Source: JACCZR01 sp035296565 (GTDB lineage Bacteria; Actinomycetota; Thermoleophilia; Solirubrobacterales; Thermoleophilaceae). From it: a stretch of 64,000 nucleotides of DNA. The stretch spans positions 1 through 64,000 of the forward strand of contig DATHAQ010000028.1 of assembly GCA_035296565.1 (NCBI GenBank). Direction: 5' to 3'. Made by a program: the position numbers and the translations under genes. A model generated the notes under the pieces. That model did not search any database and was not told the origin of the DNA. It saw nothing but the letters and a program-made list of their open reading frames with translations. Shown here in pieces: positions 33,366-40,084 of the stretch (the first letter of the stretch is position 1; the number at the start of each line of letters is the position of its first letter).

Positions 33366-34255
33366 AACGTCTCCAGGAAGCGGGAGGGCAGGCCGCCGGC
33401 CCCAAGGGTGCCGGGACCGGTGTGGGTCCCTACGACGGGGCCGATCTCGGCGATGAATTCCGGAGGCCGCCAGAACACCTCTTGGAGGCGTTGCGCGAAA
33501 CGCTCCGCGTCATCTTGGCTGCGCGAGTGCTGGACGAAGTACGCGTCTGCGCCGACCGCGCGCCAGTTACGCATGAGTTCGACAAGGCGGTCGATTCCGC
33601 GGCCGCGGGTGCGCACGCGTTCCACGGCAGTGATCTCAGACTCGATCGTGAGGATCGGCTTCACCTGCAGAGCGCTGCCCACCCAGGCCGTCGCCGTGCC
33701 GATCCGCCCGCCACGGCGCAGGTACTCGAGGGTGTCGACGAGGAACCAGAGGCGCACCTCCTGACGCGCCTCACGCACGCGTTCTACGACAGCCTCGTGG
33801 TCGGCGCCCCCGTTCGCGAGCCTGGCCGCGGCGAGGACCAGGCAGCCGAGCTGGCCGGCCGTGGCGGCGGAGTCGATGACGGCGACTCGGGAGCCGCCGG
33901 TTCCTTCCTCTTCGAGCGCCGTCGCGGCGGCCCGGGCATTCGCGCACGTCTCGGACATGCCTGACGAGATGTGCACCGACAGAACGCTGCCTCCGCCGGC
34001 GAGCAGCTCGCCGTAGGTCGCTTTGAAGTCCTCCACGCTCGGCGGCGACGTCGTGGCCATCGGCCCGCCTGCCTCGAGCTGCGCGTAGAAGCCCTCGAAG
34101 TCGCCTCCGACGTCGACTTCCCGCAGCAACCCGTCGTCGCCGCCGACGGAGTAGTAGAGGGAAACCACGGTCACGCCGAGGTCCGCGACGAGGCCGGGCG
34201 GCAAGTAGGCAGTGCTGTCTGTGACGACGTGGACCGGGGGTACTCCGCTATTCAC
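33362..34255 (-). CDS. DegV-family fatty-acid-binding protein
   Basis: The 297-aa protein begins near HVVTDSTAYLPPGL and has the two lipid-binding segments of DegV/FakB proteins: ATTSPPSVEDF (TTSxPS) and HISSGMSETCANAR (SSGxSGT-like). YLRRGGRIGTATAWVG and KPILTI complete the family picture. FakB-type proteins hand a fatty acid to the FakA kinase, but no FakA is in the window. It is coupled by GTGA overlap to the kinase-cyclase gene downstream, which suggests a lipid-related input for that protein (inference). Confidence 0.85.
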   Translation of the reverse strand: MNSGVPPVHVVTDSTAYLPPGLVADLGVTVVSLYYSVGGDDGLLREVDVGGDFEGFYAQLEAGGPMATTSPPSVEDFKATYGELLAGGGSVLSVHISSGMSETCANARAAATALEEEGTGGSRVAVIDSAATAGQLGCLVLAAARLANGGADHEAVVERVREARQEVRLWFLVDTLEYLRRGGRIGTATAWVGSALQVKPILTIESEITAVERVRTRGRGIDRLVELMRNWRAVGADAYFVQHSRSQDDAERFAQRLQEVFWRPPEFIAEIGPVVGTHTGPGTLGAGGLPSRFLETL

Positions 34256-34605
34256 TCTTTCCACGCACGTCCGTCGTCGAGGGTGTCCCTCCGAGCCTAA
34301 AGGCGGTACGGCGCCCTCGCAAACTCGATCGAGCGGCCGCCTCGCCCCGCCAGCTCTCCGCACTTTGCCCGCTATTCCACGTCGACAGCAGCCGTCCGTC
34401 CCGTGCCGAGATCGGGCGCGGCTGTGTTGGCGAGCGTGTGGCACACGCCGCGGGAGCTGAGCCCCTCGGCCGTCACGTCCCTCCCGGGTACGCAGCGGCG
34501 CCTCGGGCCGCCGGAGCACCACGAGCAGCGCGAGCGCAGCGAGCGAGGCGGCGACGACCACCGAGAGCAGCGCCCCGCTCGCCCGCGGGCTGGGCGACTA
34601 GGGCG
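34256..34605. other. 350-bp stretch containing an MFS-exporter 3' remnant
   Basis: No intact gene is present. About 34470-34605 on the minus strand encodes LAALALLVVLRRPEAPLRT, nearly the same as the end of the DHA2 exporter at 26.5 kb (LAALALLVVLRLPEAPLRT), at roughly 80% DNA identity. The rest is unremarkable; a TAGGCT on the minus strand near 34295 may be a -10 box for the DegV gene. Confidence 0.7.
34470..34605 (-). pseudogene. MFS (DHA2) exporter C-terminal remnant
   Basis: Only the last span and tail of an EmrB/QacA-like protein remain, directly after the lipase stop codon. It is the counterpart of the lipase remnant at 28.65 kb (see findings). Confidence 0.75.
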
Positions 34606-35796
34606 TCAGGCGCTGAGCCACTCGCGCAGCTGCCCGTAGACGCGCGGGTGGTTCAGCAGGGCAATGTGCCCCGCTCCACCGAGGTGGAAGCCGTACTCCT
34701 CCTCGAACGGGATGCGTCGCGTGCGCCCGATGCCCGAGGCGCTGGGCTGAAGCACCAGCCAGTCGCCCACCAGCCTGCCCAGCGGATGCGAGGGGCTGCG
34801 GGTGACGGTGGCCGAGACGAAGCAGTGCGTCACGTCGGGAAGCAGCGGCACCTCGTGGACGGCCCGGGCCCGCAGCTCGTCGCGATCCTGGTCGCGCCAG
34901 TCCTCGTCCACGAGCGAGCCGCGGCGCAGATCACGGATGCCCGAGGAGCGCCTGCGAAGGAAGTTGGCTAGCGGCCGTGTCTCCGGCAGCTTGTGGAGGT
35001 ACGCGCTCCCGCGATGGACCCGCTGCTCCAGCGGCGCGCCCATATGAGGCGTGCCCAGTGTGACCGTCTGGCGCACGAGATCGATCCAGCTATCGCCGCG
35101 CTCGGCGCCGAGGTGGCAGGCGCTGCGGGCGACGAGGCCGCCCATCGAATGGCCGACCAGCGCTATCTCCTCCAGCTCGACCGGCCAGCGGTCCACGAGG
35201 TCCTCGAGGAGGCCGGCGAGCGACAGCCCGTTCTCGGAGATGTGGCGGCCGGTGTTGTAGCGGACGTAGACGGGGGTGACGCCGAGGTCCTCGCGAAGCA
35301 GCGAGCCATAGCTCTCTCGCCCGCCGAGGCACCACCAGTGCTCGGTGCCCATCAGCCCGTGGGTGAACACGACCATCCGTGGCAGGGGGTCGGAGGGCAG
35401 GTCGACGGCCTGCTCGTCCTCACGGATCGTCATCGGCTCGACGAGGTCGCTGCCGTCCTCCGCGAGCACGTCGCCGCGCAGTCCCGCCAGGGCGGCGAGC
35501 GCCTTGGCTCCGCGGGGATCGGAGGAGACGGGCCGGCCCTCCTCGAAGCGGCGGCGCGCGAGCATCGCGTCGCCGCCGACTCCGACGGCGCGGAAGCCCA
35601 GCCCGACGGTCTTGTAGGCGCCGCTCGAGATCGTGTCGTGAACCACGCGCGCGGGCGAGGCCATCGGCCCTACGAACGAGAACACGCGATCCGAGATGCC
35701 GCGATGAAAGCCGGCTATCCCGCCGGCGGCCAGCGCCAGTTCGTCGAAGGCGAGCTTGCTGAGGGCGCGGACCTCGTCCGGGCCCCTCTTGACCAG
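34606..35796 (-). CDS. alpha/beta-hydrolase (lipase/PGAP1-like), probable CTG start
   Basis: The hydrolase core has an oxyanion region (VVFTHGLMGTEHWW) and the nucleophile elbow GHSMGG with Ser. The catalytic His is likely in the conserved GGAGHIALLNHP near the end. The first usual start codon is GTG 35685 (359 aa). However, the frame stays open upstream and encodes convincing protein (VKRGPDEVRALSKLAFDELA, then AGGIAGFHRGISDRVF). No ATG, GTG or TTG exists there; the only suitable codon is CTG 35796, 11 bp after the ferritin-like stop. Residues 1-37 before the GTG should be tested. Its last 178 bp are duplicated at 28.65 kb. Confidence 0.75.
   Translation of the reverse strand: MVKRGPDEVRALSKLAFDELALAAGGIAGFHRGISDRVFSFVGPMASPARVVHDTISSGAYKTVGLGFRAVGVGGDAMLARRRFEEGRPVSSDPRGAKALAALAGLRGDVLAEDGSDLVEPMTIREDEQAVDLPSDPLPRMVVFTHGLMGTEHWWCLGGRESYGSLLREDLGVTPVYVRYNTGRHISENGLSLAGLLEDLVDRWPVELEEIALVGHSMGGLVARSACHLGAERGDSWIDLVRQTVTLGTPHMGAPLEQRVHRGSAYLHKLPETRPLANFLRRRSSGIRDLRRGSLVDEDWRDQDRDELRARAVHEVPLLPDVTHCFVSATVTRSPSHPLGRLVGDWLVLQPSASGIGRTRRIPFEEEYGFHLGGAGHIALLNHPRVYGQLREWLSA
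34611..34788 (-). repeat. 178-bp repeat, source copy of 28651-28828
   Basis: These are the 3' codons of the lipase-like gene, present a second time 5960 bp to the left with 171 of 178 identities and the same orientation. Confidence 0.9.
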
Positions 35797-35807
35797 CTCC
35801 GTCCCGG

Positions 35808-36320
35808 CTATGCCCGACCCTCCGCCTCGTACTCGCGCAGGAAGCCCTCGAACAAGCGGCGGTGCCCCTGCTCGTCGTGCAGGATCGCGATGACCATGTC
35901 CTGGGTCACCGGATCGCGGCCCTCGCAGAACTCGATGATCGTCTCGTAGTGCGCGATCGCGCCGGACTCGGCCTGGATCACGCCCTTGATGACGTGGACG
36001 ATGTCCGTCTGGTGGTCGGGGGGCTGGAGGAAGGACTGCTCGGCGGCGAAGTCCATCGAGCCCGGCACCACGCCGTAGAGCTCCTTGATGCGCTGCCCGA
36101 ACTGCTGCGCGTGGCCGAGCTCCTCCTGGATGTCCTCCTGGAGCGACTCGATGATCTCCTGGGCGCGCACGCCGTCCGGGTTGATGGAGTTCGCCGTGTA
36201 GCTGAGCACGGTCTCCATCTCCATCCAGTAGGCCTTCCGAAGCATCTCGAGTAGCTGCTCGCGATCCTCGGAGGCCGCCTCGTCCAGGATCCCCTGGTTG
36301 CCGCTGACTTCGGTCGACAT
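35808..36320 (-). CDS. ferritin-like (bacterioferritin-type) four-helix protein
   Basis: The 170-aa protein has the diiron pattern of the ferritin-like fold. Glu residues come in helix 1 (EMETVLSYTANS), EELGHAQQ (ExxH) in helix 2, ESGAIAHYETI in helix 3, and DEQGHRRL (ExxH) in helix 4. This places it in the DUF/bacterioferritin-comigrating type of iron or peroxide-handling proteins; storage or ferroxidase activity is likely. It is followed by the lipase gene on the same strand. Confidence 0.85.
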   Translation of the reverse strand: MSTEVSGNQGILDEAASEDREQLLEMLRKAYWMEMETVLSYTANSINPDGVRAQEIIESLQEDIQEELGHAQQFGQRIKELYGVVPGSMDFAAEQSFLQPPDHQTDIVHVIKGVIQAESGAIAHYETIIEFCEGRDPVTQDMVIAILHDEQGHRRLFEGFLREYEAEGRA

Positions 36321-36390
36321 GGTCTCGCTTTCGGTTTGCTGTCCCCGGGAAGTATTACCGGGCCGCTGAGACGCTGAAACTGAGGCCCCC

Positions 36391-36396
36391 TAAGCT
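36391..36396 (+). promoter_or_regulatory. -10 box (TAAGCT) of the EcsC-family gene
   Basis: TAAGCT ends 8 nt before the GTG at 36405, another example of the leaderless arrangement. No ribosome-binding site is present in between. Confidence 0.45.
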
Positions 36397-36404
36397 CCGG
36401 GGCC

Positions 36405-37109
36405 GTGGAGGCCTCCACCGAGCTCGAGCAGGTAGACCACCTTCCCGGATCGATCTGGGAGCGCCTGAGGGCCGAGCCGGATCGCGCGCCGGAGATCATC
36501 TCGCTGGCCGCCGCCGAGCGCTTCGGACCCCACGCCGAGAAGTGGGTGGCCACCCACCGCGCGCACCACCAGCCCGCCGACCTCGCGCAGCTGGCGGTCA
36601 AGCGCCACGTCCGCATGTCCCGCCTCGAGGGCGGCGCGCTGGGCATCGGCGGGATCGTCACCACGGCGCCCGACCTCGTGGCGCTGATCACGCTTCAGAG
36701 CCGGATGGTCTTCTTCGTCGCCGCCGCCATGGGCTACGACCCCAACCACCCCATGCGACCGGCCGAGCTGCTGGCCCTGCAGGGGGTCTACCAGACACCC
36801 GCGGACGCCCGCCGCGGTCTCGACGGCGTGGGCCAGTCGATGGCTATGGCGCTGGTGCACACGAAGCTGACGCGCAGGCAGGACGAACAGATCGCAGCGC
36901 GGCTGATCAAGTTCGCGGGCCGGCGTATGGCCAAGCGCTACGCCGGGCGCTGGGTCCCGTTCATCGGCGCGCCGCTGGGAGCCATCGCCAACGGAGGCGT
37001 GACCAAGGAGCTCGGTCAGCGCACGCTGGCCTTCTACGGGGCCACCCCGGCTACACCGGGATCGCCGCTCCACGCACCGGAGACGACTCGCTGGAGATCA
37101 GGAACCTGA
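36405..37109 (+). CDS. EcsC-family protein
   Basis: The 234-aa protein resembles EcsC: an acidic N-terminus, then VKRHVRMSRLEGGALGIGGIVTTAPDLVALITLQSRMV (key part given as GGIVTTAPDLVALITLQ), a central hydrophobic region, and a Gly-rich segment near the C-terminus (VPFIGAPLGAIANGGVT). EcsC accompanies ABC transporters in Firmicutes, but its role is unknown. The GTG is leaderless-like. Its 3' end overlaps the convergent SDR gene by 59 bp. Confidence 0.75.
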   Translation: MEASTELEQVDHLPGSIWERLRAEPDRAPEIISLAAAERFGPHAEKWVATHRAHHQPADLAQLAVKRHVRMSRLEGGALGIGGIVTTAPDLVALITLQSRMVFFVAAAMGYDPNHPMRPAELLALQGVYQTPADARRGLDGVGQSMAMALVHTKLTRRQDEQIAARLIKFAGRRMAKRYAGRWVPFIGAPLGAIANGGVTKELGQRTLAFYGATPATPGSPLHAPETTRWRSGT

Positions 37110-37668
37110 TCACCTCGCCGATCCGGCGGGGCGACGTCCAGCCGCTGGCGTCGGAGTCCGGCATCGCCGCGCGGTTCGCGGGCGTGTCGATCATCGAGGG
37201 CAGGATGGCGTTGGCCCTGATGCCCTCCTTGCCGTAGTCGGCGTCGAGCGCGCGCACGAAGGTGAGGACCGCCGCCTTGGCGCTCAGGTAGCCCGCCGCG
37301 CCGGGAAATGGCCTCTGCGCGGCCTGGGCCGAGACGGCCACGAACGATCCCCCGCCCCGGTCGAGCAGCGCCGGCACCGCCGCGCGGGCGACGTTGAAGG
37401 TGGTCTTCACGTTCAGGTCGAGCATCCGTGCAAAGTCCTCGGGCTCGGTCTCGTGGACCTTGGGACCGGACGTGAACCCCCCCACCAGGTGCACGACCGC
37501 GGCCAGTCCTTCGACATGTCCGATCGCGCGCTGGGCGTCGGCCGCGTCGAGCAGGTCGGCCTCCGCCTGATCCAGCCCCGCGACGGTCCACCCGGCCTCT
37601 TCGAGCACCCCCACGACGCCGCCTCCGAGGCCACCCGCGTGACCGGTGACCAGGACCGTGTCAGACAT
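37051..37668 (-). CDS. short-chain dehydrogenase/reductase
   Basis: The 205-aa Rossmann protein has the NAD(P) motif VTGHAGGLGGGVV (TGxxxGxG), an NAAG-like region (HLVGGFT), the catalytic Ser (FVAVSAQAA) and YLSAK (YxxxK). The Asp after strand 2 (GLDQAEADL) suggests NAD preference. It ends RGAAIPV, a little shorter than the usual GxxxxVDGG end. The last 59 bp overlap the convergent EcsC gene. Confidence 0.85.
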   Translation of the reverse strand: MSDTVLVTGHAGGLGGGVVGVLEEAGWTVAGLDQAEADLLDAADAQRAIGHVEGLAAVVHLVGGFTSGPKVHETEPEDFARMLDLNVKTTFNVARAAVPALLDRGGGSFVAVSAQAAQRPFPGAAGYLSAKAAVLTFVRALDADYGKEGIRANAILPSMIDTPANRAAMPDSDASGWTSPRRIGEVIRFLISSESSPVRGAAIPV

Positions 37669-37690
37669 CGCGCGAGGGGGGCGACTTCAC

Positions 37691-37700
37691 CTGCATGCAG
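37691..37700. promoter_or_regulatory. perfect palindrome CTGCATGCAG between divergent SDR and YhaM genes
   Basis: The 10-bp perfect palindrome lies where an SDR transcript starting from the minus-strand TAGCCT (37704-37699) would begin. It could be an operator. TACCTT (37724-37729) on the plus strand is a -10 box 10 nt before the YhaM ATG at 37740. Confidence 0.4.
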
Positions 37701-37739
37701 GCTAAACCGTCCGAGACCGCGCCTACCTTGCGAAGCCCG

Positions 37740-38747
37740 ATGGAGCAGCCCTCGCTCATATCCACGAAGCAGTTCGTCCGCGAGCTGGCCGACGGCCAGG
37801 CGGTCGACTCGGTGTTCGTGGTCCGCGAGCAGACGCGCCGCCAGAAGAAGAACGGCGAGACGTTCCTCAAGCTTCGCCTTGGCGACCGCTCCGGCGACGT
37901 CGAGGCCGTCGTCTGGGACGGCGTGGACGGCTGCATCGACTGCACGAAGACCGGTGAGGTCGTCCGCGTGGCGGGGCCGTACTCGGTCGATTCGCGCTAC
38001 GGCGCCACGCTGACGGTGCGCACGGTCCGCGCCGCGGCCCCTGAGGAGTACGAGCCGGCGGACCTGCGCGAAGCGTCGCCGATCCCGCTGGAGCAGATGC
38101 TCAGCGACCTCGACGACCTCATCGCCACGGTGCAGCAGCCGCACCTGCGCGAGCTGCTCGAGCGGCTGCTGGGTCCCGACTCGCGGACCGGCCGCAGCTG
38201 GCGGCTGGCCCCCGCGGCCAAGCGCTACCACCAGGCCTATCGCCACGGTCTGCTCGAGCATTGCCTGTCGGTCGCCCAGGGGGTGAGCGCGATGGCGGCG
38301 CTGTTCCCGGGTATCGACCGCGACGTCGCCGTCACCGGGGCGCTGCTGCACGACATCGGCAAGATCGAGGCCTACGCGCTCGTGGGCGAGAGCTACGACC
38401 TCACCGATGCGGGGCGCCTGGAGGGCGAGATCCCGCTCGGCTACTACCGCGTGCGCCGCGCCATCGAGTCGATAGAGGGTTTCCCCGCCGGCACCGCGCA
38501 GGCTGTCGTGCACATCGTCCTCGCCCATCACGGCAAGCTCGAGCACGGCAGCCCCGTGACGCCCTGCACCCGCGAGGCCACGCTGGTGCACATGATCGAC
38601 AACCTCGGCGGCACCCTGGGGAGCTTCGACCGCATCGAGAAGACGCTGGCCGATGGCGAGCGCTGGTCGGGCTTCGACCGCGCCCTGGCGGGCTCGGCCT
38701 ACTTCGCCCCGCCCGAGCAGGACGCCGCTCAGACCCGGGCCGCCTAG
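37740..38747 (+). CDS. YhaM-type 3'-5' exoribonuclease (OB fold + HD domain)
   Basis: The 335-aa protein (from ATG 37740) has an N-terminal OB fold (about residues 5-95; FLKLRLGDRSGDVEAVVWDG) and a C-terminal HD domain: HGLLEHCLSV, then the HD dyad in GALLHDIGKIEAY, and AHHGKLEHGSP. This matches YhaM/CBF1-type nucleases that trim RNA or DNA from the 3' end. ATG 37695 upstream is in frame, but 37740 follows a TACCTT -10 box and fits the family start (EQPSLISTKQFV). Confidence 0.85.
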   Translation: MEQPSLISTKQFVRELADGQAVDSVFVVREQTRRQKKNGETFLKLRLGDRSGDVEAVVWDGVDGCIDCTKTGEVVRVAGPYSVDSRYGATLTVRTVRAAAPEEYEPADLREASPIPLEQMLSDLDDLIATVQQPHLRELLERLLGPDSRTGRSWRLAPAAKRYHQAYRHGLLEHCLSVAQGVSAMAALFPGIDRDVAVTGALLHDIGKIEAYALVGESYDLTDAGRLEGEIPLGYYRVRRAIESIEGFPAGTAQAVVHIVLAHHGKLEHGSPVTPCTREATLVHMIDNLGGTLGSFDRIEKTLADGERWSGFDRALAGSAYFAPPEQDAAQTRAA

Positions 38748-38776
38748 CCCTGTCGAACGGGCACGATATCGGCGCC

Positions 38777-38941
38777 GTGTTCGACGAGCACATGGCGGCC
38801 GAGTTCGAAAGGCAGGACGTCGACGCCACCATGGCCACGATGGTCGACGATCCCCACCTCAACCATGTGCCGACCATGACCGGCGGAGTGGGCTTCGAGG
38901 AGCTGATAGCGCGCGCGTCACGGCCTCCGTCAGGCGAGTAG
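38777..38941 (+). pseudogene. truncated NTF2-like gene (5' fragment)
   Basis: The fragment from GTG 38777 encodes VFDEHMAAEFERQDVDATMA and MVDDPHLNHVPTMTGGVGFEEL, the typical start of an NTF2-like protein family (about 150-300 aa). After about codon 43 (nt 38905) the similarity ends and the frame stops at 38941. What follows is the 3' end of the M28 peptidase on the other strand. It is a truncated gene, fused tail to tail with its neighbour. Confidence 0.7.
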
Positions 38942-40082
38942 CCGCCTCCACAGTCCCGTAGTCGAGGTTTTCGGGCGTGTCGCTCGTGAGGTGGTAGTTG
39001 GCCAGTGCGCGCCAGGGCGTGAGCGAAATGAGCGCCGCCGTCGGGTAGCCGGCCCGGCTGGGGACGATCGCGTCGGTGGAGGCGCGGGCGCGCAGCCCGC
39101 GCTCGAGCTCGATGCCGGCCTCGCGCGCGCAGGCGACGATCAACTCCCGGAACTCGGGCCCGGCGTAGTCCTCCATCCACATCGGGCCTTCAGCCTCCAG
39201 CAGGCCGAGGTTCGGCGAGCCGACCGTGTCGGGGACCAGAAAGAAGGTGCTCTGCGGCCCGAGCTCCTCGGCGTGGCGGGCCACGAAGCCGCGGACGCCG
39301 TCCTGCAGCGTCTCCTCGGCGCCGCACGAGACCAGCCACACGCTCAGCCCCTCCACCGGCTCTTCGCGCAGCATCTCGGCGAGGGCGACGATCAGTGCGC
39401 AGGCCGACAGGTTGTCGTTGGCGCCGGGGACGGTGTCGTTGCGCGCGAGGTCCGCCATGAGGGCGCCTCCCAGGGCCACGATGGCGAGTCCCGCCAGCTG
39501 CAGGCCGCGGCGCCCGGTCAGCGAGCCCGCGAGCATCAGCGCGAGGGCGCCTGGCGCCAGCCACCACTGCGGCGGCGGGGTCTTGCGTCCCTCGATCAGC
39601 CACGGCGCGAGCTCCCAGATCTTCGTCTGGAGGGTCTGGTCGAACAGGACGCCCGTCTGCGCGGCGTCGTGGTGGGCCAGCACCACGAGCGTGCGCTTCG
39701 CCGCGGGGTCGCCGGCATGGGCGACGACGTTGACCGTGCGGCGCTCGCGACGGACCAGCCTGCGGACCAGGCGCGGGCCGTTCTGCGCCTCGTCCACGAT
39801 GCCCGCGACCGAGAGCAGCGACAGGAGCGCCCCAGTGCGCCCCCGCCCGGCCAGGCCGAGCAGGCCGCCGGCGATTCCCAGCGCGGCCAGGCCCGCCAGG
39901 GTGGGCGCGAACGTGCCCCAGCTCGGCTCGTCCTCCAATGCCACGTCGCGACAACCGGCCACGCGCAGGCGGTCGGCGAGCCACTCGGCGGCCCGGCGCT
40001 CGCCGGGCGAGCACGGCGTGCGGTCCAGGGGCGCGAGCGCCTCGACCACCTCGCGCAGCGTTGCGGCCCGTACCTCGGCCAC
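38859..40082 (-). CDS. M28-family zinc aminopeptidase with membrane segments
   Basis: From GTG 40082 the protein has 407 residues. M28 zinc residues are visible: VLAHHDAAQT (His, Asp), GANDNLSAC (Asp), SCGAEET (Glu), LVPDTVGSP (Asp) and NYHLTSDTP (His). Hydrophobic segments before and between them (LAGLAALGIAGGLLGLAGRG; WWLAPGALALMLAG) suggest membrane association. The last 17 codons (SAPRSPLRRSWSAHG) are antisense to the truncated NTF2 gene, so the natural C-terminus was probably replaced. It starts 2 bp after the M36 stop, in one operon. Confidence 0.8.
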   Translation of the reverse strand: MAEVRAATLREVVEALAPLDRTPCSPGERRAAEWLADRLRVAGCRDVALEDEPSWGTFAPTLAGLAALGIAGGLLGLAGRGRTGALLSLLSVAGIVDEAQNGPRLVRRLVRRERRTVNVVAHAGDPAAKRTLVVLAHHDAAQTGVLFDQTLQTKIWELAPWLIEGRKTPPPQWWLAPGALALMLAGSLTGRRGLQLAGLAIVALGGALMADLARNDTVPGANDNLSACALIVALAEMLREEPVEGLSVWLVSCGAEETLQDGVRGFVARHAEELGPQSTFFLVPDTVGSPNLGLLEAEGPMWMEDYAGPEFRELIVACAREAGIELERGLRARASTDAIVPSRAGYPTAALISLTPWRALANYHLTSDTPENLDYGTVEAATRLTEAVTRALSAPRSPLRRSWSAHG

Positions 40083-40084
40083 CG

